In this document: positions 22,690-31,237 of the stretch, in pieces | How the letters are laid out: every line of letters starts with the position of its first letter | Position numbering within the stretch: the first letter of the stretch is position 1 | Assembly: GCF_003208175.1 (NCBI RefSeq) | Contig: NZ_QKMR01000009.1 | Span: 1 to 44,688, forward strand | DNA from: Ruminiclostridium sufflavum DSM 19573 | GTDB lineage: Bacteria > Bacillota > Clostridia > Acetivibrionales > DSM-1351 | Reading direction: 5' to 3' | Length of the DNA stretch: 44,688 bases | Program-made: the position numbers and the translations under genes | The notes under the pieces: generated by a model | The model's database searches: none | Seen by the model: only the letters and a program-made list of their open reading frames with translations | What the model was told of the DNA's origin: nothing

Positions 22690-23826
22690 TTGAAAATAGA
22701 TTTTAGCAGGTTACCGACACCATGTTATATTGTTGACGAAAGACTTCTTGTGCAAAACCTTGAAAGATTGAAAGCTGTGCAGGATAGGACAGGCTGCAGT
22801 ATCCTTCTTGCCCAGAAGGGATTTTCAATGTACAGTGTTTACCCGCTGATTGGGAAATATCTCAGAGGCGTAACCTCAAGCTCTCTGTTTGAGGCCAGAC
22901 TGGGATATGAGGAAATGGGCGGTGAGGTTCATATATATGCGCCTGCATATATAGAGGAGGAATTTGATGAAATTCTTAAATACAGTGATCACATTGTGTT
23001 TAACTCCTTTAATGAGTGGAGAAAGTACAAAGCAAAAGTTAAAAACATGAGGTCAAAAAAAATAGAATGCGGTTTGCGCATAAATCCTGAGTACTCGGAA
23101 ATTGAAACTCCTTTGTATGACCCTTGCTATAATAATTCAAGATTGGGAGTGACACTAAGGAATTTTAAGGCTGATGAGCTTGACGGCCTTGACGGGCTTC
23201 ATTTTCATACGATGTGTGAGCAGAATTCCGATACTCTTTTAAGGACTATAAAGATTGTAGACGAAAAATTCGGCGGGTATATTAAAAATATGAAATGGCT
23301 CAATTTCGGCGGAGGACATCATATTACAAGGCCTGATTACGATATTGAGACCTTAGTTCGCTCAATTTCATATTTTCAGGATAAATACGGCGTGAGGGTT
23401 TATTTGGAGCCCGGTGAGGCTGTTGCTCTCAATACAGGCTTTCTTGCCGCTAAGGTTCTGGATATAGTTGAAAACGGCATGAAAATTGCAATTCTGGATG
23501 CATCCGCCGCATGCCACATGCCGGATGTATTGGAGATGCCGTACAGGCCGAATATAATAGATGCCGGCAAACCCGGAGAAAACGAATATACTTACAGACT
23601 CGGAAGTCACACCTGTCTGGCGGGGGATGTCATAGGAGACTATTCGTTCAGACAGCCTCTCAAACCGGGAGACAGGCTGATTTTCTGTGATATGGCTCAT
23701 TATACAATGGTAAAGAACAACACCTTTAATGGTATAAAGCTACCGGCAATCGCATTATATAATGAAGAAAAGGGTATAAGAATTATTAAGAGCTTCGGTT
23801 ATGAGGATTTTAAGTCCCGTCTCTAA
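22690..23826 (+). CDS. nspC: Carboxynorspermidine/carboxyspermidine decarboxylase
   Basis: 378 residues from TTG 22690, supported by CGGAGG seven bases upstream. It is a fold-III PLP decarboxylase: the PLP lysine is in ILLAQKGFSMY (Lys43), the phosphate-binding glycines in WLNFGGGHHITRPDYD, LEPGEAVALNTGFL is the conserved C-terminal-side loop, and CLAGDVIGDY carries the active-site Cys/Asp of the partner subunit. It decarboxylates carboxyspermidine to spermidine. It lies 128 bp downstream of the dehydrogenase gene and ends at a long terminator, forming a two-gene unit. Confidence 0.92.
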   Translation: MKIDFSRLPTPCYIVDERLLVQNLERLKAVQDRTGCSILLAQKGFSMYSVYPLIGKYLRGVTSSSLFEARLGYEEMGGEVHIYAPAYIEEEFDEILKYSDHIVFNSFNEWRKYKAKVKNMRSKKIECGLRINPEYSEIETPLYDPCYNNSRLGVTLRNFKADELDGLDGLHFHTMCEQNSDTLLRTIKIVDEKFGGYIKNMKWLNFGGGHHITRPDYDIETLVRSISYFQDKYGVRVYLEPGEAVALNTGFLAAKVLDIVENGMKIAILDASAACHMPDVLEMPYRPNIIDAGKPGENEYTYRLGSHTCLAGDVIGDYSFRQPLKPGDRLIFCDMAHYTMVKNNTFNGIKLPAIALYNEEKGIRIIKSFGYEDFKSRL

Positions 23827-23845
23827 AAGCAAATTCTGATAAATA

Positions 23846-23896
23846 AAGCCTTGGAAATACATCTGCTTAAGGTGGTATTTTCAAGGCTTAAAAAAT
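23846..23896 (+). terminator. Terminator after nspC
   Basis: AAGCCTTGGAAATAC pairs with GTATTTTCAAGGCTT (one G-T pair near the middle), followed by AAAAAATATTTT. A long stem-loop. Confidence 0.7.
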
Positions 23897-24164
23897 ATTT
23901 TCTAAAACAATCATAAAAAATTCTAAATAAAAATATGATATACTGGCATACTCCCTATGCAATGTAAGTATTAGCCTTCGCCTTTAAAGAGAATTAAGCG
24001 TTGGCTCGAGCTTATTATTAGAAAGATAGGGTTATTTATCATATGTTTTTATATTAATTTTTCTTTAAAAAAGTTACAAAATTATATGTAATTGTAAGTT
24101 TTATAAATATAAATCAAAAAAAACATATGATATTCTAAAAACAAATATAAAAGGAGGCAGGAAA
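23897..24164. other. AT-rich region upstream of the sugar-binding protein gene
   Basis: No gene is seen. It contains AGCCTTCGCCTTTAAAGAGAA (about 23973-23993), which recalls the AAGCCTTCGCGA core of the palindromic repeats elsewhere. TTACAAAATTATATGTAATTGTAA (about 24072-24095) is an imperfect inverted repeat that could be an operator for the AraC-type regulator. The promoter could not be fixed by eye. Confidence 0.3.
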
Positions 24165-25496
24165 ATGAATAAAGTTTTAAAGAAGTCACTTGCTGCGGCT
24201 TTAGCTGCTGCGTTAACTGTTTCAATTGCGGGTTGTGGCAGCGAGAAAACTACTGAGCCATCACAATCAACTGCATCAGGCAATTCAGCGCAGACATCGG
24301 CAGGAGATAAGGTTACTTTGAATATGTGGCATATTCAGACTACGGACCCTATGCCCGCTATCATTGAGGACAGCATGAAGCGTTTCTCGGAAGATAACCA
24401 AAATTACAAGGTTGTTGTGACTCCAATGCAGAATGATGCTTTCAAGACTAAGCTGCAAATTGCGATGAGTTCAAATTCAACGCCGGATATTTTCCCTCAC
24501 TGGACAGGTGGGCCAATGAATCAGTATGTTGATTCTGACAAATTAGCAGATTTAACCTCTTATATGAATGAAAATGACTACAAGAGCCGTTTCATGGATG
24601 CCGCCCTCAGTCAGGTTACTTATAAAGACAAATTATGGGCTGTGCCGGTAGAGAATACTTCAGTAGCCATGATGTTCTATAATAAGGAGCTTTTTGCAAA
24701 ATATAATCTTCAGGTTCCGAAGACAATTTCTGAGCTGGAGAAAATCTGCGATACTTTAAAATCAAATGGTATAATTCCATTCTCACTTGCTAATAAGACG
24801 CAATGGACAGGTTCAATGTGGTACTGCTATCTGGTGGATCGTTACGGCGGAGCCAGCGCATTTACAAATGCGGCTAACCGTACAGGCTCATTTGAAAATG
24901 AAGCATTTACACAGGCAGGAACCAAGTTGCAGGAATGGGTGAAGAAGGATTACTTTAATAAGGGCTTTAACGGAACTGATGAAGATTCAGGACAGTCACG
25001 TACGCTCTTATATTCAGGGAAAGCAGCTATGACGCTTATGGGTTCATGGTTCCTTTCAACAGTCGGCGGCGAAAACAAGGAATTCTTGGAAAAGGTTGGC
25101 TCATTCTCATTCCCAGCGGTAGAAGGCGGAAAGGGAGATCCTAATGCATGTCTTGGTACTGTTGGAGATAACTTCTATTCAGTAGCAAAGAATTCAAAGG
25201 ATGCTGCAGCAGCATTTAAAGCAATCACTTATTTGATTGATGATACTGCTGCTAAGAAGCGTATCGAAGCAGGAAGAATACCGCCTATAAAGGGTGTAAC
25301 AGTTAGTGATTCACGCTTGCAGGAAGTGCTGACTGCGGTTGAAAAGGCTCCTACAGTTCAATTATGGTACGACCAGTATTTGTCGCCTGAATTGGCTCAG
25401 CTTCACAAGGATACTTCACAAGCCTTATTCGGATTGGAGAAAACACCTGAACAGGTTAATAAGGAAATGGAAGCACTTGCAGCAAAGCAGAAATAA
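24165..25496 (+). CDS. Sugar ABC transporter solute-binding lipoprotein
   Basis: 443 residues, family 1 extracellular solute-binding protein. The signal peptide ends in SIAGC (lipobox Cys24), then a Ser/Thr linker. The core carries VTLNMWHIQTTDP, STPDIFPHWTGG, LWAVPVENTSVAMMFYNKELF, GSWFLSTVGG and YLIDDTAAKKRIEAGRIPP. It delivers an oligosaccharide to the two permeases that follow. AAAGGAGG precedes the ATG. The arrangement (binding protein, two permeases, second binding protein, kinase, AraC regulator) equals the cuaABC-cuaDSR cellodextrin locus of R. cellulolyticum as I remember it, so this would be the CuaA-like protein. No ATPase gene is present; such systems share a MsmK-type ATPase encoded elsewhere. 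Confidence 0.88.
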   Translation: MNKVLKKSLAAALAAALTVSIAGCGSEKTTEPSQSTASGNSAQTSAGDKVTLNMWHIQTTDPMPAIIEDSMKRFSEDNQNYKVVVTPMQNDAFKTKLQIAMSSNSTPDIFPHWTGGPMNQYVDSDKLADLTSYMNENDYKSRFMDAALSQVTYKDKLWAVPVENTSVAMMFYNKELFAKYNLQVPKTISELEKICDTLKSNGIIPFSLANKTQWTGSMWYCYLVDRYGGASAFTNAANRTGSFENEAFTQAGTKLQEWVKKDYFNKGFNGTDEDSGQSRTLLYSGKAAMTLMGSWFLSTVGGENKEFLEKVGSFSFPAVEGGKGDPNACLGTVGDNFYSVAKNSKDAAAAFKAITYLIDDTAAKKRIEAGRIPPIKGVTVSDSRLQEVLTAVEKAPTVQLWYDQYLSPELAQLHKDTSQALFGLEKTPEQVNKEMEALAAKQK

Positions 25497-25504
25497 AAAA
25501 TCAC

Positions 25505-25567
25505 AAAGTCAATTACGATTAGGACTATACTGGACAGAACAGAGCTTATTACATAGTAATTGACTTT
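25505..25567. repeat. Palindromic intergenic repeat, copy 1
   Basis: AAAGTCAATTAC (25505-25516) and GTAATTGACTTT (25556-25567) are perfect 12-bp inverted arms around 39 unrelated bases. The same arms flank the copy at 36948-37012. Confidence 0.75.
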
Positions 25568-25595
25568 AGCTAAATAAAAATGATTACCTCCATAT

Positions 25596-25640
25596 AATTG
25601 GTTGGGTGCTTATGCGCGCATCATAAGCATCCAATCAATT
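25596..25640 (+). terminator. Long stem-loop between binding-protein and permease genes
   Basis: A 19-base stem (25596-25614 with 25622-25640, two mismatch/wobble positions) closing on a seven-base loop, followed by ATTTTATCC. It would stop or stabilise most transcripts after the binding-protein gene, giving more binding protein than permease, a usual expression ratio in such operons. Confidence 0.65.
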
Positions 25641-25882
25641 ATTTTATCCAATGTCGTACCCTTTTTTTTATAGCTGACTAAAGGCAATTAAGGTTCAAGC
25701 CTTCACGAAGATATCGTCTTTTTAGGCGAGTTATGCTTTTAATCTAACATAAGAAGCTGTGGTATGGCTTGTGGATAACAGCCTTTTGTATTTAGAGCAG
25801 CAATGCATTAGAATCAATAAATCACAGCCAATAAATAATTATTAATATTTTAAAAAATACGATATAGGAAGGAAAAATAAAA
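25641..25882. repeat. Diverged palindromic repeat and spacer before the permease genes
   Basis: 25683-25745 reads GCAATTAAGGTTCAAGCCTTCACGAAGATATCGTCTTTTTAGGCGA in pieces that align with the repeat at 36948-37012, but its outer arms are eroded. ATATCGTCTTTTTAGGCGA is found again, slightly changed, near 29273. A GGAAGG site precedes the permease ATG. No gene seen. Confidence 0.5.
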
Positions 25883-26785
25883 ATGAACGCTACACGCTCA
25901 CTGGCAAATAATAAAAAAAGAAGTACTGCAATCGTAGCAACTGTGTTTCTGATTCCGGTATTCTTTTTTATTACAGTTTTTATCATATATCCTATAGCTG
26001 ATTCATTTTGGTTAAGCCTTCATCAATGGAATGGTATCAGCTCTGATAGAAACTTTATTGGATTAGAAAACTGGAAGGTATTGATTACTGATAATGTTTT
26101 TTACAAGGCATTTTTCAATAATATAATTATTGTAATACTTTCAATAATTGTTCAGCTGCCGATTGCTATGGCTATTGCATTTCTTTTGGACACAGGTGGC
26201 AAAAGGCTGAATATTCTCAAGATGGTATATTTTTTACCTATGCTTATGTCTTCCGTTGCCGTAGGCTTTCTATTCAGATATGCTTATGATCCTCAGTTCG
26301 GAATTATAAGCGCTATTGACACTATGCTCGGCGGAGAAGGAATGATTGACTTGCTGGGCAATACCACATATGCAATATATGCGGTAATCGCAGTTATATG
26401 CTGGCAATTCATACCGTTCTATATGGTATATTTCCTTGCAGGATTAAGTTCAATACCGGTTGAGCTATATGAGGCTGCCATCATTGACGGAGCTACTCGC
26501 GGTCAATATTTTTGGAAAATCGCACTTCCTTCTATGAAGGGGACCATAAAAAGTGCGGTGGTATTATCACTTGTTGGTTCGTTGAAATACTTTGACTTGA
26601 TTTATGTCATGACACAGGGAGGACCAAACGGAGCAACAGAATTGATGGCCACTTATATGTATAAGAACGCCTTTCAGACAATGAAAATGGGGTATGGGTC
26701 AACTATAGCCTTTGCAATGTTTGTTGTTATTACGACTATCGCCTTGGTTACTCTTAAGGCTATCAACGGGAAAGAGGAGGCTTAG
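25883..26785 (+). CDS. Sugar ABC transporter permease, MalF/UgpA type
   Basis: 300 residues with six membrane helices, beginning with FLIPVFFFITVFIIYPIADSFWLS. The ATPase-contacting EAA loop reads ELYEAAIIDGATRGQYFWKI followed by ALPSMKG, and the GGPNGATELMATYMYKNAF segment is typical of this subfamily. It forms the channel with the next gene. TAGGAAGGAAA precedes the ATG. It would be the CuaB-like subunit in the proposed cellodextrin transporter. Confidence 0.92.
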   Translation: MNATRSLANNKKRSTAIVATVFLIPVFFFITVFIIYPIADSFWLSLHQWNGISSDRNFIGLENWKVLITDNVFYKAFFNNIIIVILSIIVQLPIAMAIAFLLDTGGKRLNILKMVYFLPMLMSSVAVGFLFRYAYDPQFGIISAIDTMLGGEGMIDLLGNTTYAIYAVIAVICWQFIPFYMVYFLAGLSSIPVELYEAAIIDGATRGQYFWKIALPSMKGTIKSAVVLSLVGSLKYFDLIYVMTQGGPNGATELMATYMYKNAFQTMKMGYGSTIAFAMFVVITTIALVTLKAINGKEEA

Positions 26786-26789
26786 GGAG

Positions 26790-27623
26790 ATGAAGAAAAA
26801 GAGAATTACTATCGGAAAGATTATAGCCGGAATCCTTGCCTTGATATGGTTTCTTGTAACGGGCGGACCTTTTTATTTTATGGTTGCATCAGCCTTCAAG
26901 GAACAGTTTGAGCTTCTTACGGCAGGAGTGTTTTCTATGCCCAAGGGCTTATACATAGATAATTTTAAGGAAGTTATAGAAAGCAATTTCCCTCATTATC
27001 TTTTAAACAGCATAGTTGTAGTTTCAATTTCGCTTGTGCTGATATTGCTGACGGCTTCATTTGCATCTTATCCCTTTTCCCGGTTCAGGTTTAAGCTGAA
27101 CACTCCATTGTTCGCGGTAGTAGTTGCGGCTATGGCTGTACCTATACATGTAACCTTGCTGCCTGTATTTGAATTGACACAGAAGATAGGCCTTTATGAC
27201 AGTATATTCGGATTGGTTGGTCCATATACTGCGTTTAATCTTCCGATTTCTGTTTTTATACTTACCAGCTTCATGGCTGAAATACCGAAGGAGCTTGAGG
27301 AATCAGCAGAGATTGACGGCTGCGGAAAGTTCAGGACTTTTTTCAATGTCATACTTCCTCTCTCAAAGCCTGGTTTGGCTACATTGGCTATTTACAACAG
27401 TGTCAACATGTGGAATGAATTCAGCTTTGCACTTGTACTTACACAGTCGCCGGAGAGCAGGACCCTGCCGCTTTCTATTTGGGAATATCAAGGACAGTAT
27501 ACAGCCAATATACCACTAATTATGGCTGTTTTGACCTTCTGTGCAATACCGATGATTGCCGCATTTGCGATAGGGCAGGATAAGCTCATAAAAGGAATGA
27601 TGGCAGGTGCGGTAAAGGGATAA
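26790..27623 (+). CDS. Sugar ABC transporter permease, MalG/UgpE type
   Basis: 277 residues from ATG 26790, chosen because GAGGAGG/TTAGGGAG lies just upstream and the start is 4 bp after the previous stop. Six membrane helices; the EAA loop is ELEESAEIDGCGKFRTFFNV followed by ILPLSKPG. MAVPIHVTLLPVFELTQKIGL and MWNEFSFALVLTQSPESRTLPL are also typical of MalG-like permeases. It pairs with the preceding permease (CuaC-like role). Confidence 0.92.
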   Translation: MKKKRITIGKIIAGILALIWFLVTGGPFYFMVASAFKEQFELLTAGVFSMPKGLYIDNFKEVIESNFPHYLLNSIVVVSISLVLILLTASFASYPFSRFRFKLNTPLFAVVVAAMAVPIHVTLLPVFELTQKIGLYDSIFGLVGPYTAFNLPISVFILTSFMAEIPKELEESAEIDGCGKFRTFFNVILPLSKPGLATLAIYNSVNMWNEFSFALVLTQSPESRTLPLSIWEYQGQYTANIPLIMAVLTFCAIPMIAAFAIGQDKLIKGMMAGAVKG

Positions 27624-27968
27624 CATACTGTCTCCGATATAAAATTAAGCACATAAAAATATTAAATGGAAAGAAATTCAGACATAGTATATAATATATA
27701 TAATATAACATATTTATCCTATGTCTGTGCGCTTATTCTCTCATAGGGCTTCACACTTGAAAATAATTGCCGGACTTGGGATAACGGGTTCTTGGATTTA
27801 TGGCGGACAGGCTGCCTGAATCTTGGAACTCGTTTATAGAATCCACGGATATTGAGAGGATGGCATTAAAGAAGTTGAATTCTGCAAAAATGCTTACCTC
27901 CTTGATTAGTTAAATACCGGAGAAAAGTCAATTATTTATTATGCCGTTACTCGGTGTGGGGGGTTAGC
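27624..27968. promoter_or_regulatory. Intergenic region before the second binding-protein gene
   Basis: 345 bp without a gene. CAGACATAG (27679-27687) and CTATGTCTG (27719-27727) form a perfect 9-bp stem around an AT-rich 31-base loop, possibly the end of the transporter transcript. AAGTCAATTA near 27925 is a lone arm of the palindromic repeat. The hairpin/ribosome-site element follows. Confidence 0.45.
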
Positions 27969-27971
27969 ATG
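27936..27971 (+). promoter_or_regulatory. Hairpin plus ribosome binding site element (second binding protein)
   Basis: TTATTATGCC-GTTACT-CGGTGTGGGGGGTTAGCATG. A diverged copy of the TTTTGTGCC...GGCGTGGAGGTTAG element placed directly at the start codon. It fixes ATG 27969 as the start. Confidence 0.5.
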
Positions 27972-29264
27972 CAAAAAGCGCTTAAAGCACTTGCCTTATT
28001 TTTGCTGGTAGTGTTTTGTACTGGATGTTTCTTTAATACGCAGGATTTGGGTGTACAAAAGAGTAAGAAAAAGCAAATAACTATTTATACCATTCAAGGT
28101 GACTCGGCTGTTAATAAAGTAATTGCCGATTCAGTAATGCGTTTTCAGCAGGACAATATAGATTTTGAGGTGGTTCAGGAAATTATTCCCAATGACCTGT
28201 ATAAAAACAGATTGTCAGTATGTGTGGCAACTAATCAAATGCCGGATGTTTTCCCGACATGGTCAGGAGCAACCTTAAATGAATATATCAGCATCGGTGA
28301 AATTGTGAATCTTGAAAAATATATGAAGCAGGATGATTACAGCGAAAGATTCAATGAGAAGGCACTGGGGATGGTTACGGACAAGGATGGTATATGGGCT
28401 GTACCGGTAGAGAATATGGCTATTGCACTTATTTTTTATAATAAGGATATTTTTGCAGAGCTGGATATGCTTCCGCCTGAAACATATGAACAGCTTCTGG
28501 AGGATATCAGAATTCTGAGAAAAAATGGCTATATACCGTTTGCATTGGCAAACAGGACAGCGTGGACAGGTTCCATGTTCTATATGTATTTTGTTGACAG
28601 AATGGGCGGACCTTCAGTTTTTGATAATGCGGCAAACAGGAAAAACGGAGGCTCCTTCAGGGATGAGGTTTTTGTTAGAGCGGGTGAAATGATACAGCAA
28701 TTAGTTGACATGGGAGCTTTTCCGGAAGGGTTTAACTGGACAGACGAGGATGCCGGAGAGGCAAGGGATCTTATGTATAATGGTTCTGCCGGTATGATGC
28801 TGGCAGGGAGCTGGTTTTTAAGCACCTTACGATATGAGCAGCCCGGTTTTGTCAACAAGGTAGGAGTTTTTCCTTTTCCGTCTGTTAAGGAAGGCAAGGG
28901 TGATTCTAAAAATACCATTGGAACTTTAGGGGATAACTATTATGCTGTATCAAGTACTTGCAAGTACAAAGATGAAGCTTTTCAGCTGATAAAATATTTA
29001 ATTGATGACACCGCTGTAAATAAAAGAATAGCTGCAGGCAAGATTCCTCCTGTTAAAAATCCTAAAATAACAGATCCTCTTACAAATAAGATATTAGATT
29101 ACATAAATGAATCTCCTAATGTGCAGTTTTGGTATGATCAATATCTTCCTCTAAAGCTGTCAGATGCTCATTTATCTCTTACCAGACAGATTTTCGGAGG
29201 AAAAGATCCCAAGGCTGCAGCCGATTCCATGGAGAAAATTGCAGAGCAATACTATACAAAATAA
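27969..29264 (+). CDS. Second solute-binding lipoprotein, probably the sensing subunit
   Basis: 431 residues from ATG 27969. The signal peptide ends in VFCTGC (lipobox). It is clearly paralogous to the first binding protein: PDVFPTWSGATLNEY, IWAVPVENMAIALIFYNKDIF, FALANRTAWTGSMF, GSWFLSTL and YLIDDTAVNKRIAAGKIPPV align with the same places there. It lies immediately upstream of the sensor kinase and response regulator rather than beside the permeases. In the R. cellulolyticum three-component systems such a protein (CuaD) presents sugar to the kinase instead of feeding transport. I infer that role here. Confidence 0.85.
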   Translation: MQKALKALALFLLVVFCTGCFFNTQDLGVQKSKKKQITIYTIQGDSAVNKVIADSVMRFQQDNIDFEVVQEIIPNDLYKNRLSVCVATNQMPDVFPTWSGATLNEYISIGEIVNLEKYMKQDDYSERFNEKALGMVTDKDGIWAVPVENMAIALIFYNKDIFAELDMLPPETYEQLLEDIRILRKNGYIPFALANRTAWTGSMFYMYFVDRMGGPSVFDNAANRKNGGSFRDEVFVRAGEMIQQLVDMGAFPEGFNWTDEDAGEARDLMYNGSAGMMLAGSWFLSTLRYEQPGFVNKVGVFPFPSVKEGKGDSKNTIGTLGDNYYAVSSTCKYKDEAFQLIKYLIDDTAVNKRIAAGKIPPVKNPKITDPLTNKILDYINESPNVQFWYDQYLPLKLSDAHLSLTRQIFGGKDPKAAADSMEKIAEQYYTK

Positions 29265-29419
29265 ATGAAGTTATATCGTCTTTTCAGGTGAATTAAGCTT
29301 TTAAGCTAATTTTGAACACAGTTTGAAATTTTTTTAATTTGGGAGGCTTCAGCCTCAAGCCCAAACTATCAGACGATTATATCGTTTATTTAGCCGATAG
29401 TAATTGACTTTTATTATTA
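29265..29419. repeat. Cluster of palindromic repeat pieces
   Basis: ATATCGTCTTTTCAGGTGA (about 29273) matches the diverged copy at 25716. GACGATTATATCGTTTATTTAGCCGATAGTAATTGACTT (29373-29410, quoted in part) matches the right half of the copy at 36948-37012 almost exactly. Between them TTTGGG-AGGC-TTCA-GCCT-CAAG-CCCAAA (29338-29365) is a separate hairpin. No gene seen. Confidence 0.6.
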
Positions 29420-29453
29420 TTTGTGCCGGAAGCGTGGCGTGGAGGTTAGAATG
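29420..29453 (+). promoter_or_regulatory. Hairpin plus ribosome binding site element (sensor kinase)
   Basis: TTTGTGCC-GGAAGCGT-GGCGTGGAGGTTAGAATG. GCC/GGC close the loop, and the Shine-Dalgarno is GGAGG. It supports ATG 29451. Confidence 0.65.
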
Positions 29454-31217
29454 AAGACCAAGGGACTCCAATCAGCTGTTACTAATATTAGAAATATTCC
29501 GTTCAGATTTAAACTTACCTGTTATCTTGTTATAACAATTTGTATAACTGTCCTGATTGTGTTTGCCTGCTCATATATTGTATCAAGCCGTTCTATAAAG
29601 CAGCAGGCAAAAGACTTAACCATGCAGCAGCTTGAACAGAACACATTAAATCTTCAAAATTATTTGAGTCAGATTGAGGGTACTCCGGATAGTATTGTAA
29701 CTGACAAAAATTTGCAGGAATATCTGACAAAGCCTGATGAAAATACGACGGAGTTTACGAATATTGTTGATGACGTTTATCAAACCATGTCAAACGTTTT
29801 TGAGGCTAAGGAGAGCTTATTGTATATATACCTTTATAAGGTTTTGGACAATAGGGTGCTTTATTTGGGACCCACTAAAGCAGGGAGAAATGCTGACTAT
29901 TCAAATGTTGAGAAATATCTTTCAAGCGGCAATATTACCGGAAGCCCTATCAGGGCCAGTTTCAGGCAGGATCCGGTTAATAACAGCAGATACACCTTTG
30001 CAATATACCAGCCGATATTTGATAAGTATAAAATTAAGAACCCGATAGGCATGTTATGCTTATCTGTAACGGAGGATACTCTGGAACGATTTTATGCGCA
30101 CAGGAATACAAACCTTCCCCTTGATACCTTTATTATAAACGGTGAAGGAACTATTGTATCCCATACTGACAAAAGCAGGATATCGACGGATGCGAAGCTT
30201 AAAAGCATACTTAATAAGCAGGACGGTTCAATGGAAATAGGAGGGAAGCTTGTTGTATTTAAATATTTTGAGGATTGGGACTGGTATGTAATAGGAACAC
30301 TTCCTATAAGCTATTTACTTAGAGATAACAATGTATTGCTTGTTATAATTCTGATAATTGTCCTTTTAACCATAATGACTGCGATACTTATATCCTTTAT
30401 ATTCAGTAAACGATTATTAAGACCCTTTGATGAGCTTATTTACAGAATGTCAATGGTTTCAAACGGTGATTTTACCACACGAATTGAGCTTTCACCCTAT
30501 GGATATGATTTTAAGCAGGTTTCAGAGGGCTTTAACATAATGGTAGAGCAAATAAATATCTTAATGGGAAAAATTTATGAAGAACAGAGACAGCTGAAGG
30601 AAATTGAGTTTAAGGCGCTTCAAGCCCAGATAAATCCTCACTTCCTTTATAACACACTGGAATCTATACATTGGCAGGCCCTTTTAGGAGGAAATTATGA
30701 TATCTCCACGATGGTGAAGGCGCTTGCAGGGTTTTACCGTATAAGCTTGAGCGGAGGCGAGGATATTATTCCGTTAAAAAGTGAAGCAGAGCATGTTGAG
30801 AATTATATGACTATACAGGAAATACGGTATAAGGATAAGATGGAAAGCTATATTGATATCCCGGAAGAATTTTATGAAGTAAGAATACCAAAAATGACTC
30901 TGCAGCCTTTAGTGGAAAATTCAATTTATCATGGATTAAAGGGAAAGCAGGTTAAGGGGTTTATAAAAATAACCGCTGTCCGGGACGGAGACGAGCTTAT
31001 TGTAAAAACAATTGATAACGGTGTAGGTATGTCTGAAAGCCAAATCAGCAATTTGAACAGGACTCTTGAGGATAATGTGTCAAGTGCCGGAGGCTATGGT
31101 GTAAGGAATGTTAATCGCAGGATTAAATTATTTTTCGGCGAGCCTTACGGGATTTTTTATGAAAGCAATGAATATGGGGGAGTAACTGCAAATGTAAGGC
31201 TCTATATGAAAAAATAA
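29451..31217 (+). CDS. Sensor histidine kinase, YesM/LytS-type
   Basis: 588 residues from ATG 29451. Membrane helix at ~22-43, an extracytoplasmic sensor domain (~45-290, dCache-like in layout), a second helix (LLVIILIIVLLTIMTAILIS), then a HAMP linker. The phosphoacceptor region is FKALQAQINPHFLYNTLESI (His in NPHF), typical of His_kinase PF06580. The ATPase part shows LQPLVENSIYHGLKG and DNGVGMSESQ. It should phosphorylate the AraC-type regulator encoded 20 bp downstream. The neighbouring binding lipoprotein probably provides the sugar signal, as in CuaDSR. Confidence 0.9.
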   Translation: MKTKGLQSAVTNIRNIPFRFKLTCYLVITICITVLIVFACSYIVSSRSIKQQAKDLTMQQLEQNTLNLQNYLSQIEGTPDSIVTDKNLQEYLTKPDENTTEFTNIVDDVYQTMSNVFEAKESLLYIYLYKVLDNRVLYLGPTKAGRNADYSNVEKYLSSGNITGSPIRASFRQDPVNNSRYTFAIYQPIFDKYKIKNPIGMLCLSVTEDTLERFYAHRNTNLPLDTFIINGEGTIVSHTDKSRISTDAKLKSILNKQDGSMEIGGKLVVFKYFEDWDWYVIGTLPISYLLRDNNVLLVIILIIVLLTIMTAILISFIFSKRLLRPFDELIYRMSMVSNGDFTTRIELSPYGYDFKQVSEGFNIMVEQINILMGKIYEEQRQLKEIEFKALQAQINPHFLYNTLESIHWQALLGGNYDISTMVKALAGFYRISLSGGEDIIPLKSEAEHVENYMTIQEIRYKDKMESYIDIPEEFYEVRIPKMTLQPLVENSIYHGLKGKQVKGFIKITAVRDGDELIVKTIDNGVGMSESQISNLNRTLEDNVSSAGGYGVRNVNRRIKLFFGEPYGIFYESNEYGGVTANVRLYMKK

Positions 31218-31237
31218 CTGAATGGTTGGTGGAATAT

